From contig NW_019091375.1 in assembly GCF_001949145.1 (NCBI RefSeq), positions 2,011,351-2,052,397 of the forward strand: DNA of 41,047 bases, written 5' to 3'. The position numbers were made by a program, and so were the translations under genes. The notes below the pieces were generated by a model that made no database searches, had not been told where the DNA came from, and saw nothing but the letters and a program-made list of their open reading frames with translations. Within the stretch, counting starts at the first letter, position 1. The number at the start of each line of letters is the position of its first letter. Below are positions 10,122-22,500 of this stretch, piece by piece. The DNA comes from Acanthaster planci (Eukaryota > Echinodermata > Asteroidea > Valvatida > Acanthasteridae).

Positions 10122-13100
10122 CTGTGGATAAAAATAATCAAAAATCCAGGATTCCATTCGAAGGTACAACAAACGAACAAATAGAAAAAAAAATATTCAC
10201 GAATTTACAATGCAAAAGCCAGCTGCAAAATCTTACCCCAAATAAAACAAAATGCATTGAAGGTTGCTTGGGATTCTATCGAGTAATCGATAAAATCGAG
10301 GATCCGGTGAGTTTACGCGGTGAGGCAAATGAGTTCATTTTTAACGGCAGAGGCATTATTCCCCAATCATGCAAAAATATTCATGCATGAATTGTCATGA
10401 TGAGGAGGACACGTTCTATAGAATCCTAATCAACCTCAATTCATCTCGTTTAATTTTAGAATGCTATCTCGTTCTCGATATTCACCTCGAGACCACGTGA
10501 GACTTAAAAGCGGGATGATGAATAACCCGAGAAAGAACCTGTACGCGTACATGTCATCCAGTGCTGTGCGCCAACAAATAACAGCAACAAGAAAACAAAA
10601 CAAAGTTAGAGCTCTCTAACCAGCTCCAGACCATCCTTGACAAACGTTCAGAGAAAGGTATTACCATCGTCATGGGCGACTTACACGCCAAGATTGGAGA
10701 AGACCAAACTGGCTACGAGGAGGTGATGGGAATACAAGGGTTGAGATGATCGAAAATGGAGAGATATTAATAATCGTGCCCTGAACGAGCTAGTCGTCGG
10801 AGGTGCCATCTTTACATACAAGAGAATTCACGAAAGCGACATGGGGATCCCAAGATCATTTCAGAGAAACCAAATAGAACACATCTGCATAAACAAGAGG
10901 TTCCAAAGATCGCTTCTAGATGTTTGAGTCGGAAGACGTGCGGATGTAACATCAGACTATCATCTGCTAATTGCTGCAATGTGGCTGAAGCTGAAGAGAG
11001 CCCAACAACGAAGAAACAACGGTATGATGTGGGCCTCTTGAGTGACATCCAGACAGCAATGGAGTTCAAGCTGAAGCTCTCAAACAAGTGTCAAGTTCTT
11101 GAGGAAATATTTGAGGATGGAACCGCCGAAGGCCCATGGAAGAATGTCAAAGGAGAAATGCGCGTGAGGAGGTAGTGGACAGCACGAAACAGTTGCACTA
11201 AGAGTGGATAACAGCAGACACACTTCGCAATGTCGAGATTAGAAAGTACAAGAAAGTAAAACTGAATACCAGTTGGACAAGAGCATCAAAAGCAAAGGCA
11301 TCAGATAGTAGACTGAGAAGCAACAGAGAAGAAAAGAAGAACACCGGGGCCTACAAACGGAGATTTGTTGACAGCCTGGCTGAGGAAGCTGAACAAGCAG
11401 CTGGCAGTAGACGATGAAGCAACTGTATGACATCACCAGGAAGCTGTCAGGCAAATACAGCAAACCAGGCAGGATAGTCAAAGATAAAGAGGGAAAGGCC
11501 ATCATGGCAAAAGAAGACCAGCTAAATAAATGGTTGGAACACTTCGAAAAGCTGTTATATCGACAAAGCCCACCGAACCCATGATAACCAATCAGTAGAT
11601 ACTTATCTCCCAATTAACTGTGACAGGTCGAGCAAGGATGAGATCCCTCCTCAAACTCAAAAACGGGAAAGCAGCAGGCCAAGTTAACACTAGCCGAAAC
11701 TTCAAAAGCAAATTTAGACACCACCGTAGAGTTGCTGTGTCCACTGTTTGAAAAGATCTGGGAGGAAGAGGATGTACCAGCGAACTGGAAGGAGGGTTAC
11801 CTTATCAAGCTACCAAAGAGGGGTGATCTCCGCAAATGCTCAAATTATAAAAGAATCACCCTGCTATATGGGCCTACCCGGGAAAGTCTTCAAAAGAATT
11901 CTTTTGGACTAAATGAAACATGTGGTGGACTCCAAACTCAGAGACCAGTAAGCAGGATTCACAAAGAACAGATCAGGTGCTGACCAGATTGTCACACTCC
12001 GTCATAGACAAACAGTCACTAGAGTGGAATTCCTCACCGTACATCAATTTCATCGATTATGAAAAACCGTTTGGCAGCGTAGACAGAGAAACCCTGTGGA
12101 AATTGCCTCGACACTAATGGCGTGCACACAAAGCTGGCCAAAATTATCGAGAACAGCTATAGTCGAACGGGATACATAGTTGCTCACGGAAGACAGCTAC
12201 CGAGACAGTTCTAAGTAAAAAATCGGGGTCAGACAAGGATGCCTGCCTTCTCCGTTTCTCTTCCTTCTTAATTGCTACCGACTGGATAATGAAGACCACT
12301 ACAGAGAAGCAGAGAGATGGAATCCAGTGGACAAAATGGACACAACTGAATGACCTGGACTTTGTGGAAGACCTTGTTGTACTACTCTCCTACAGCTGCA
12401 AACAAATGCAAGAGAAGAAAATAACACTGGCAGACACCTCCTCACACGTTTGCCTAAACATTTACAGGGAGAAAACAAAAAACCTGAAAGCAAATAGTAC
12501 CAGCACCCAACCATGCAACGGGAACCCATTGAAGTCGAGTCCTTCACCTATCTGGGAAGCATCATTGACAGGCAGGGCGGCACTAGTGCAGATGTTGAGG
12601 CGAGGATTGGCAGGGCAGCATTTCCAGCTCAGAAAAATCTGGAGCTCCAAAGAACACCGCAGCAAACAAAAATTCGGTTTTTCAACTCATATGTGAAGTC
12701 TGTGCTGCTGTACGGTAACGAGACGTGGAGGATGACGAAGAACACCATCAACATGGTCCAGATATTCATCAACAAAATTAAATGTCTGAGACGAATCCTC
12801 CAAATCCAATGGCAAGAAAAGATCAGCAACACTGACCTATGCCAGAGAACACAACAGTTGTCAGCAGAAAACGAAATAGGGAAAAGAAGATGGGGTGGAT
12901 TGGGCACACGCTGAGAAAACCAGCAACAAATACCACATAGACAGGCCCTGACATGGAATCCCAGAGGTTAGAGGAAACGAGGCCGACCGAGAAAGACAGG
13001 GTTTATCCAAAATCACATCCGAGCCAGATATCATATCCAGGACTGCGTTGTTAAAGTCTAACTCACGATGTGATTCTGGCCTTTACCGGATGGATTTCCG

Positions 13101-15226
13101 GCTCGGTTTTGTTTTTGGTGGTGTGCATGGGATATTGGATCATCCTTGCCAAAATACATCCAGGCGAGTCACATTTCCATTTTTGTTGGGAAATAACATC
13201 CAGGCCGTTCACAGTGTAAGAGATATCTTGTATCAATACACTGTTTTCAATGGATGAGAAGGGCACAAAGGAACCAGTCCATTCCAAAGATGTTGGTCGT
13301 TATGCAAAAGTTTGCTCAGAATCACGAAGTATAGTAACAGTGTCTTTAATCTTGGAAATGCAAAGTGTTACATTTATGTGCAATCAAATAACTCGATATA
13401 CCAGATTTTATTCAAATTTAACTCGCAAAAGGCTTATCATGCCTGGTGAGAAATGAATGAAACGTTTGAATGTCGCGAGGTCCAGCAGCACAATGAACTC
13501 GCTTAATCGCACCATTCTATCTCTCGTTGTCTACAGATGACTATCGAAAATCACCACGGCTCGCTCATGCTCAAATGCTGGCACTTTTTGCCGGGTCTCG
13601 ATCTGAGCTGTTTTATATTAGGAGAGTTGCGACATGAATGTCTAAAGTTTTGGAACCAAAATGGTGCATTATGTATCACTGCACAGACGGCACACAATAA
13701 CTGCTGCTGTACTGCACACATAATGACCTGCCATTTTGGTTCCAGAGTATGAACTTGGCGCTCTCTCAATTAAAAAAGTCTGTATTTACTTATGACAAAG
13801 TCTTCACACTCGCAATACCTCTGTAGATAAACAATACAAGAGCATTGCAATGAGATGCTTGCCCCTCTGAAATGGTGGAAAAATGCAAATGACAACAAAA
13901 ATGGAAAAAATGCCAAATTTAATGGCTTTTTTTCCCCTGGAAAAAGTCTTTTCCCCCAGAAAAAAAAATGGCGATGCTAATGATACCTTGGTATTAACAT
14001 CGGCACCAGCTAGTTTCACAAACTGCCTAGCAATATTTACGAGCTCTTCTCGAGGCTCAAGGGTGATGTACCGGCTTCCTACAGGTAAGACACTCGCCAT
14101 CAACACCGCCGAGTAACCGCAGTATGTGCCGATTTCCAGGCATGTCTTGGGAGCCAACTGCTGGACCAGCTTGCGCACGATGGCCCCTGTTTATTTAAAC
14201 AGAGCGAAACGTAAACTTTCAACCGTCTTGATGAGTGTACCATCAATTAGGCAATGCAACCTCAAGTTCACACTTATACAAGTCATCAAATACAAGCTTG
14301 ACTTCATCTGGGGCCCGATTTCTAATTTGTAAACAACTGCAGCAATATTTGATGAAACCTAATCCTCAACTGCCGAAAAAGTAATATACACCGTTGTAAA
14401 AAATCTTAGTAAATCTAAGAAACTCGATTTCCGGTAAGCAAAACTATTCTTTGACGGTATAGTACTCAGCACATCTGTAGCCCGACACTTTGCCGACCGT
14501 CGGCTTTGTTCTTTGTGAATGACAATCAGAGAGACTTTGTAATGGGAAGACGCCTTGTTTGTTGATGTTTGGTACCTACTATAGGTCACGTGGCGTAGTA
14601 GGCGCAATCCGTCTATTGTTATGATGCTGGGTGCACAGGGATCTCGGCTAGATGTGGGAAAGCATGTTGAAAATCACAAACAATTGTAAAAAAAGTGATA
14701 GTCGCCACGACATTGTCATTGAGGGAACTTGACTATTTCACATAAATTAATTAAAAAAATCACCACAAACCGTACCTACAGCTCTAAAAAAGTGATTAAA
14801 AGCCCCCCTCCTAAAAGTAGAGACAAGTATATGCATGCAAGTGGTTGCAGATGAGCCCCGCCCCTAGTGGAAGAGTAGAACCAAGAAAAGTCCTCGCAAA
14901 ATCAATCGGTTGACGTGGCATTGTTGATCTCTGCAAAAAACAAAAGAAAGTAGCTCGCTCCGCTAAAGTGATGAAAAATCTCAAATGTAGTGGAAGTCGT
15001 GGACAAACCTGCTAAAGAATGTACCTTTCTTGTCTCCGACGTGCATCATCCAACGACCCTCCCCGTAGCAGTACTCGTCGGTGGCGGCCAGTAGAGCCGA
15101 AGGGTCTCCGTTGATTTCGGAGACGCGCTCCATTAGGTAGTCCACCATCTTTTTGCCCTTATTCTCATAATCTCCCAGAAAGTCCTTTGTAATGGTGTCT
15201 TTTAACGTACCGTTGGCTGTTGCCAT
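9810..15226 (-). CDS. Catechol O-methyltransferase-like, complete, 3 exons, 237 aa
   Basis: Exons 15226-15025, 14186-13987 and 10121-9810 (202+200+312 nt) join in frame from ATG to TAA. COMT transfers the methyl group of S-adenosylmethionine to a catechol hydroxyl and needs Mg2+. Visible elements are RWMMHVGD (58-65), the SAM loop LEIGTYCGYS (84-93), the ribose-binding acid E111 in TLEPRE, metal ligand D164 in FMDHW, ligands D192 and N193 in ILADNVIHPGAPD, and E222 in LEY. Length fits soluble COMT, and no membrane anchor precedes the start at 15226. An oddity is that the position of the catalytic lysine (K144 in rat, right after DHW) is E167 here. The LRTOMT/TOMT branch also departs at this site, so substrate and activity may differ from classical COMT. 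Confidence 0.94.
10590..13065 (+). mobile_element. Degenerate 5'-truncated non-LTR retrotransposon (LINE)
   Basis: The stretch lies in COMT intron 2, antisense to it. It starts within an APE-type endonuclease domain (ITIVMGDLHAKIGE near 10660, then ICINKRF near 10885). It continues into reverse transcriptase (FEKIWEEEDVPANWKEG near 11745, FIDYEKPFGSVDRETLWKL near 12050) and ends with a C-terminal tail containing GRPRKTG near 12985. The frame shifts several times and stops are frequent. The RT catalytic box reads FVEDL at 12361-12375 instead of the usual F/Y-x-D-D, so the copy is dead. The clade is probably RTE/I-related; I did not determine it. Confidence 0.88.
13066..13986. other. COMT intron 2, part nearest exon 2
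   Basis: I see no exon here. Positions 13650-13680 and 13712-13747 form an imperfect inverted repeat around GGAACCAAAATGG, with a loop of about 30 nt. The rest is unremarkable A/T-rich intron sequence. Confidence 0.5.
13987..14186 (-). CDS. COMT-like exon 2
   Basis: It encodes residues 68-134, GAIVRKLV through DVNTK, including the glycine-rich SAM loop EIGTYCGYS and the acidic residue after strand 2 (TLEPRE). The acceptor is TAAACAG and the donor GTATCA. Phases are 1 in and 0 out, matching both neighbours. Confidence 0.93.
15025..15226 (-). CDS. COMT-like exon 1
   Basis: This exon encodes residues 1-67 plus one base. It starts MATANGTLKD and ends RWMMHVGDKK, the N-terminal helical part that covers the active site in COMT. 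The donor is GTACAT. An in-frame upstream methionine exists at 15283 but would add a hydrophobic, atypical leader, so I chose 15226. Confidence 0.9.
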
Positions 15227-15505
15227 TTTTAATACTAATAAAATAATTAGAGGGTTGAAAGACAAACATTCTTTTAACAGCACAACAGTTTATCTTTTTT
15301 TTGTCCAAGACAAGTGTAGTTTTGTTATGCTTCTCGATGAAGTTCGGTGGAGACATGTTCGTCTCCTGACGACCGACAGCGAATAATGTCTGAAACGTTG
15401 AGTGAAAGGGTTTTTTTCTTTTCTTTTCAACGGATAGGACCTAAATGTGGCAGCCAATGGCTCCCGGATCACCGACTGTGGCAGCCTATAATGCACCACA
15501 GTTTG

Positions 15506-15635
15506 ACCAATAATCCATTACCAATCGGTAAATAAATGCATTGATAATTGACCAATAGAGTACTATAATTCATAACCAATCGATTGCTAACGTAACAAGA
15601 AATTGTAATTGATAACGTATCAAGAACCGACCAAT
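15506..15635. promoter_or_regulatory. Cluster of five ACCAAT motifs upstream of the COMT-like gene
   Basis: ACCAAT occurs at 15506, 15520, 15551, 15575 and 15630, all on the plus strand, 280-410 bp upstream of the COMT start codon. CCAAT boxes work in either orientation and bind NF-Y. A regulatory role is an inference; the segment may instead be a degenerate repeat of GACCAATA/AACCAATCG words. Confidence 0.35.
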
Positions 15636-16419
15636 AATGGATCAGTATGGGTAAAAGGTGTGAATGCTATAAAGGACTAATAATTATGCACTATAGGGGG
15701 CGGCGTTCATGATGAATACGTACATCTGTAATGCGTATCAAAGTCATGCGGAATCAGAATGGTATAATAATAGCTTTTTAAAACTGCTTTCTCTTTTTAG
15801 TGATACTGCAAACACTTAAGTCGTTGGTAATTCCAGAAAAATCGTCACAATGCGCTTTATTTGTTTTTGTTTTTTCTCTGCTCATCACAAAAGGAAGCCG
15901 GTCCCCTACCTCAAAAGGCGGGGGGTTTATATACCCCTATGCTCCGGCATTTACGCCCATGCAGGGATGCTAAAAAGCTTTTTTAGAAAAACAAATTTTT
16001 GTGCACATTTAATCGAGCGGGCTCTAAGTGTAGGCTTTTCCAGCTTTTTAAAAATGTTACTAATTCCAGTTCCTCTCATGGCATTGTCACTTTAGTCCAA
16101 GAAAAAAAGCCACGTAAATCAACAATCATAAATGATTTATATCGGAATCACATGAGAAAAATCACTATATCGATTGCCAGCCATCTCTGATTATATCCCA
16201 ACGTCCTTTTCTGTGTTTACATCACTGTTCTCCATCTTAAAGACTATGGAGATCAATGTTTTACTAGTACATGATGATGTATGTTAGTCTCAAGCCAAGT
16301 CGTTATGTCAGTACGGTCATCGCTAGGTAGTCTTCGCACAGGTGCACAATTACCAGTACCATTTTACTTCTAACCCTAGAGTTCGTGCAAGTAGTAGTAA
16401 GAGAATCAAAGCACCCAGT
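15636..16419. other. Intergenic sequence without recognisable gene
   Basis: Moderately A/T-rich. No splice-bounded coding segment, RNA gene or clear repeat was recognised. Confidence 0.4.
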
Positions 16420-18870
16420 GAGATTACAACAGGCGCAGCAAGACAAACGAAGGCAAACCAACCTTAGCTAAGACCGCATCGACCGCAGAAAAAAAAGGGT
16501 TTTGAGTATGGCAAATATTGTCGTATCTGACATTGCTGCCCAAACCGTAATCGAATTAACAATAACATATCCGCGACCTACAAGACAGGTGCAAGTCTGA
16601 GAGTTAAGGAGGGCGATCATGATCAAGGTTTAGAGCAGTCATCACACAAGAGCTGTGTAAATGAAACGGGTGCCACTTGTTTACCTGTTGGTCCTAGCTT
16701 ACGAGATTGTGAGGATCATTTGGGGACGGAAGTGGTCGTAATTTGTGGTCACTCCTTGCCCATAATTATCGTGCACCACAGACAGGCACTAATTAATGGT
16801 TTGCCTCTCGCTGATCCCAAAAGCTTAGGGTCACGGGCCACAGGAGGTTGCAGCACTGTGGTCGTTAGGCAGAGTTTAATAGACAACTCTCAAATGTTAG
16901 GTATCACTGAAGGTTTTGTTCTTATGAATGGGTAGAACGTAGGTATTCCATATTACGCTTGCAATGTTAAGGCTTTGCGTATGAGAGTCCAGTTAATGAC
17001 GTGGCCATCGGGAACATGTAGTCAGACAAGCACAAAATTCACACCACGCATGGGTTCTGCATCACAGTTCCACATCACGAATACTCAACTGTAACAGAAA
17101 AGGGTCACCGTGAGCCATCGCCAGCAGTTGTCAACACTCCCAATGTGACCTAGACTGAGATCGACGAGGCACCAAAGGCACAGTGTTTTATCTAGAAGTA
17201 TAAAACCGGCGTTGCGTTTCCATATACACGAAGAATGCACGTCAATCAGAACATAATGACTTTGAATTTATATGTTCCTGTGTGTCAGGCGTTCCATATA
17301 AAACTCATGCTGACTATGTGGGCCCTACTGAAGTTTGTCCCTTGTGATACCTATACAGACCAGCTCATGTAGATCCCATATCGACCTGACCTAATTTTCC
17401 CCAGACGACACCAATACGAAAATACATGCAAATCGCATGTGGGCTTGCCCAGCTAGGTTTCTCCCATATGACACCCATATGGGCGAACGCATGTAGGTCC
17501 CGTGTGGGATTGCCAAGGTTTTTTCCCCATACGACACACATATGGGCAAACGCATGTAGATCCCATGTGGGTATACCCAGGTTTCTCCCCATGACACCCA
17601 TATGGGCTAACGTAAGTATATAGATCCCACATGGGCATAGCCCAGATTTCTCCCATATGACAACCATACGAGTCAGCCCATGTAGATCCCACGTGGGCAT
17701 ACTCAGGTTTGTACCATATGATACCCATTTGGGCAGCGCATATCTCTCCATATGAGTTTCCCTGTGTGGATCCAGTATGGGATACGTATGGGTTAACACA
17801 TGCCCAGATCTTTCACACATGGATCCCATTATGTGCTTAATACCTGGGCTGCACGCAACCCCAAAGATCTGATGTCTAAATTAGGATAAGGCCAATACTC
17901 TCGAAAATAAATCCCTCCAAAGGATACAAGCAGATCCCTATAACCCAGCAAGACAAGGAGAAACCAGCCTTCGACACATCTGCCGGTCAATACCAGTTTT
18001 CAGTCTCACCGTTTGGCATGTTTGATGCTCGGCTGCTGCGTTTAGTAGAATGATGCACAAATTGTTGTCTAGCCTGGCAAATGTTGTCAAGTACACTGAT
18101 AGCATATCCACATCGATCTGTTCCATTACTTGGGATGAACACGGAGAGCTACTTACAGAAGTTGTGTCTAGGCTCAGAATGGCTGGCCTCACAGCGCAGC
18201 CACTTAACCAGACGCTACTGGGGTATAGGAGAGGCCTATAGTGCAACCCGAAATAGTCAGGGACATTTTGGCAGTCATTGGAGCCACCACCAAGAAAGAA
18301 ATGCGTTCGTTTTAGGATGCACAGGAAACTACAGACGGTTCATTCCTAACTTTGCCGCCCTCGCGTGCCCATTGACAGATATGAGTTAAGGCAAAGTTAC
18401 CAAGAGTTTTGTTTGGGAAGTGCCACAGGAGTGCGCATTTCTAACACTGAGGAACGGCCTAGCAGCATCTCCAATATTGCACTTACCAGATCCAACAAAA
18501 CCGTTCATAGTGCAAACAGACGCGTAAGACATAGGGATAGGTGCTGTTCTCTTGCAGATTCGTGATAACGTGAGGTTTCTTGTTTGCCTTGCCAGGATCA
18601 ACCTGTCAAGCCAACGAGCATACTCCACCATTAAAGGCGAATGCTTGGCCCTTGTCTAGTCTGAGCTACTGAGAATTCAAAGAACATCTGTATGACAGAC
18701 AATTCATTCTACAAACTGATCATACATCACTCACCTATATTTCCCAGGCTAAAAAGAGTAACAGTAGAGCTATGCGAAAGTCGATGGCCTAACAACCGTA
18801 CAGATATGCAGTGGAGGCAATAATTATAGCTACTGAAAACACTTAGTTGGGGCAGATTTGCTCAACCACT
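16420..18870 (+). mobile_element. Decayed Ty3/gypsy-type LTR retroelement (gag end, protease, RT, RNase H)
   Basis: Gag- and protease-like sequence is visible at about 16600-16940, including CSTVVVRQSLIDNSQ. In it the usual aspartate-based active-site triad is altered to ATGG. Reverse transcriptase fragments follow from about 17910 (AGQYQFSVSPFGMF). The catalytic aspartate pair is reduced to YTDS (18092-18103). Then come NYRRFIPNFAALACPLTD (near 18330) and an RNase H start, IVQTDA, followed at once by a stop (18525). Reading frames shift several times and many stops occur. The segment between protease and RT is replaced or expanded by a minisatellite. I did not find convincing LTRs or an integrase. 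This is a fossil copy with no coding capacity. Confidence 0.85.
17345..17840. repeat. Minisatellite, ~60-66-bp unit, about seven diverged copies
   Basis: Units carry the order CATGTAGATCCCATGTGGG, then CCCAGGTTTCTCCC, then ATGACACCCATATGGGC. Successive units begin near 17417, 17483, 17546, 17606, 17671 and 17732. The CCCATATGGG core is palindromic. The minus strand stays open for 154 codons (17829-17365) with a repeating HMGV-IWGK pattern; unit lengths near multiples of three and lack of stops may explain this without coding function. Confidence 0.85.
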
Positions 18871-20948
18871 GCCAAGGGAACATAAGAGTCTTGAGTTTTG
18901 TACAGAAGTGAGAGAGATGTATAAAACTGGTATCTTCGAACTAAGAAAACACATGCATGTATTACAAGGAGATTTTAATGGCAAATCTAGCTCCTGGAAA
19001 AGAGATTGTAAACTAGGAATCCCTTTTCTTGGTGTATCTTGTTTGGGGTGAGCCTGATGTATAAATTAAATGAATTATAATGTATAGATTAACAAGATCA
19101 CATTAGCAAATCTATCATTTAGAAAAAACATAATGTAATGTGCTTGGAAAGGAAGTAGTGTCAGAAGAGGGCGTATTCTTGCATAAATTAATATTCATAA
19201 GTTTCAGTGTCCGCCTGTCTTATCATGCATGATCAGCCTGGTGAATATGTTAATGACATTGATTATGGGGGTGTGGTAGGCTATTCCCCCAAAAGGCCGG
19301 AAGGTGAAAGTTTGAATGATATTGGGGACTTTTATTTTGCATAACACATGGGGAGCTTTACGGAGCAGTTCTTGGTGAAGTAGGGCTGGTAAAAATTGTC
19401 TAGTCAGTTCATGCCAGAGACGGGAGGAGCTTAGAGTGGTGGTGCGATAGCACATGTATTTGTAGAGCGTCACCTCGAGTTGATTTAGCGTGGGAAAGAT
19501 GTCCTGGAATAGTGGCGACAGCTAAGAGAAAGCTGCCGGCGATAGCTGCGAGAAAGTCTATCTTTAAGCTAGTTGAACAGCCAGGACTCGCTTCTCAGTC
19601 ATTTTCAGTCCGAGTCGGGGCTTTTAACTCGGACAGCTCCTGTCTTGAAAAGCGTAAGTTCGCCATAAATATAAGGATTCATTATTTTTCTTTGTATATA
19701 ATGTATTGCTCTCAAGTCAGTATTTTTGATATTTACTTGCCATTTAAGAACAGGTCACTATTTAAAAATGTAGGGCTTTGATTTTAATGCGTAACGGAAA
19801 AAAAGAGTTATGTATACTAATAACACGACAATTCAGGGAATGCAACGCCCTGTTAAATGATATTCATAAGACGGTCATTTTATGAAATGTAATTTGTAGA
19901 TTGTGGCCTAAACATGCTCAGCATTGTTACAATGCACTTGAGAAAGAGGGCAAGACGATAGAAACCTTTGAAGCCCAACTGTGACCTCGTCGTCCAGTTG
20001 AGGGGGACGCCCAGTTGACTGATGAAAGCGTCTTGAGGATAGACAACTAAGACGGCTTGTCCGAGGCACAAACCATAGTAGTGCAGATAACATTTTGAAA
20101 TGTAGAAACTAATATCCTTAATTTGGTCACGTACTGATTGAAAAGTTAGAACTGTAAGTAATCGCCTGATTCGCAGTTAACTTTGATGTTAAAAGTATCG
20201 GAGTACAGTGCGGTCACTGTGTAGATATTGTAAATAGCATTTTTCTTGGAAAATTAAAATCTGTTCAAAGATTTCATCAGTGACGTGTCCGGAAACTCAA
20301 AACCTTAATTATTTAGAGCCTGGTATGTGACAATGAGGAATGAAACATATGACGAGTACGTCAATTACTAGAAGGTAAACTGAACAGAAACCTTTTTACT
20401 ATTTTTGAAATAATTATTCACATTTTGCTCGGCTGTGGTTTTTATTGACACATAAACACCTACAAAACCATTAAAATGGATCGGACCCTAAGCAGAATGC
20501 ATTTAGCACTAATTCATTGAAATTTGCGGTGTCACCGTATTCACGCGCACATTCTTCGGCTGGACGCGCGCGTGCATTTTCCAAATTACGCCACCCTGTT
20601 CGTACTTGTTTGACACGGTTCTGGATCACAATCAATGATCCGTCATTGGTTTACAGACACCAAAGCTCGCCTAACGGATAGTGCAAACCGGCATAAAGAT
20701 CGCTGATCGTGATTCAGATCCGTGTAAAACAAACAGGCCCCCAATTGGTCGAAGAAGCATGTAACGCGCGCGTACCACATGTTCACGAGCGTTGCATCAA
20801 CGCAGTATGGGCTTCATATTGTGGTTGTCGAATTACATTACAGGCCCTATTTTATGTTTGAACACTCCGCAGGAACATAAATTTTGTGTACATGTCCAAT
20901 GTCCATGTGCTATGGTCGAGACGTACCAAAAGGGTGCCTTACTACAAT
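18871..20948. other. Intergenic sequence, no recognised gene
   Basis: A/T-rich tail of the retroelement region, followed by unassigned sequence. The small open frame at 19512-19781 (MATAKRKLPAIAARK) begins with a basic run but has no recognisable family. Confidence 0.4.
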
Positions 20949-21109
20949 GGGAGACTTTGAGACGCATGGTGGCGGCAGATACAACGGTCCTTTTTTTTTT
21001 GGATGTGGGCATGCGTGCGCAGTTCTAGGTATGCGTGTTAGTTTTGAGCTCACGCGCAACCGCAGAAAAGGACCAGTTTGTCTGCCGCCACCATTCGTCT
21101 CAAAGTCCC
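20949..21109. repeat. Inverted repeat with ~40-bp arms
   Basis: The left arm 20949-20990 (GAGACTTTGAGACGCATGGT...) and right arm 21070-21109 are inverted copies with a few mismatches. Both contain the core TGGTGGCGGCAGA. On the minus strand the left arm reads GCCGCCACCATGCG, matching an ideal Kozak start context; the right arm has ATT in place of ATG on the plus strand. The loop is about 80 nt. Confidence 0.75.
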
Positions 21110-21201
21110 TTTGTCCTCACAATGCACGTCACACATATACGCCACCATTTGGCAGGATTAAAACATTCATTTAAGGGGTAATTGTGAATAAAATATAGCA
21201 C

Positions 21202-21318
21202 AACAAAGGGTATTTTATTCCATTAGACCCCTAGCGTGTTATTAGCGTACTAGTGAATAACAAAGGGTATTTTATTCCATTAGACCCCTAGCGTGTTATT
21301 AGCGTACTAGTGAATAAC
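21202..21318. repeat. Perfect 57-bp tandem duplication (2 copies)
   Basis: A 57-bp unit starting AACAAAGGGTATTTTATTCC at 21202 is repeated at 21259, and the next copy's first bases begin at 21316. The copies are identical, so the duplication is recent or the region is an assembly artefact. Confidence 0.92.
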
Positions 21319-22230
21319 CAAATAATTAACAGTTTGCCTTTGGCGTCTTCATGGACCCTTTAAATTTTGCATACAAGCGCCGTATTTAAACATACTGAAT
21401 ACATGCAGTTACAGGCGACACTATGCAGTGACAACACCTGATTTGCCAAGATTGTAAATAAGTTTGGTAATTGCTTACAGGAAGTTAATTTTAAATTTAT
21501 ACTATACGGGATCTTGATTTTGACCAAGATAAAAGGGACTTTCTTGAACTTTGCAGATAAGAAATACCTCAGTCCCCATGTGCTGTGTTATTCCATGGGC
21601 TGCACAAAATTCAATTAAAGTTTACCAGTAACAATGAATGCGCCAAACACAACCTTTGAGTTTTTATTCCATGGATAGGGTAGATAAGGGTAGCCTGAAC
21701 AGGGTAAAGTACAAACACTAGGTTGTATCATGGTTTTGTACATGCGTGTACATTCTATTTATAATACATTTTCCTTTAGTCTCCATGCACATTTTATTGG
21801 AAAAAGGTAGTGAATATTCAGTTCAACCCGTTTTCACGCTTGTTGCTATGTGTCAGAACAATGCACACGAGAGTAAACGCTTTTTCTTCCGAAGTAGAAA
21901 GGAAGTCGTCGTTTTCAAAATTCTTAGAAAATTATTTCACAATTATGCAAGAGGGCATTTTGATGTCATAGATAGAAGGCAGTACAAAAATTAATCATTC
22001 AAAATCTCCCTTCAAAAGATGTTCCAGGAGATATTGGGTAATGCTATTGTCAAAACAATCCGTTTAACATCAAAACCAAGAATTAAGTGGATGATACTCC
22101 AAGCAAAACACTTATTTACACAAATCTATGGAGTGCACTCTTGTTCTGCCTTGATTGATATCACGCTTTGGAAGGTGAATATTTCTGATTCATTATTATG
22201 GATTACTATAATTATTATAATTAACCGAAA

Positions 22231-22500
22231 ATGGGTTACTTGGGAGACATTCCCACAGGAACGTGCACAAAATTTTTCAAACTTTACCGTCCCATAAATC
22301 AATATTCCCTGATTCGATCTTAACCAAACTTTGCATGTTTTTTTCAGACCCTAATCTATCATCTCTCAAAATGTGGATTAAAAAAATTTCCCTCCTTTTG
22401 GTAGTTGGAGCATTAGGGAGACACTGAAATGTCTCCCTAATGACCGATGTCTCCCTAATGTTGAAAAATTTACCACAAAATGTCTCCCAAGTGACCTATT
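22231..22500. repeat. Nested hairpin block with GTCTCCC motifs
   Basis: A perfect 13-bp stem, 22411-22423 with 22430-22442 (CATTAGGGAGACA and its complement, 6-nt loop), is followed by another copy of the arm at 22447-22460. An outer pair, ACTTGGGAGACATT near 22237 and its complement near 22483, encloses it. It looks like a palindromic repeat family. Confidence 0.7.

Noticed and set aside
17365-17829. Minus-strand 154-codon protein with HMGV-IWGK repeats
   Set aside because: It is produced by the minisatellite; no start context, promoter or splice sites support coding.
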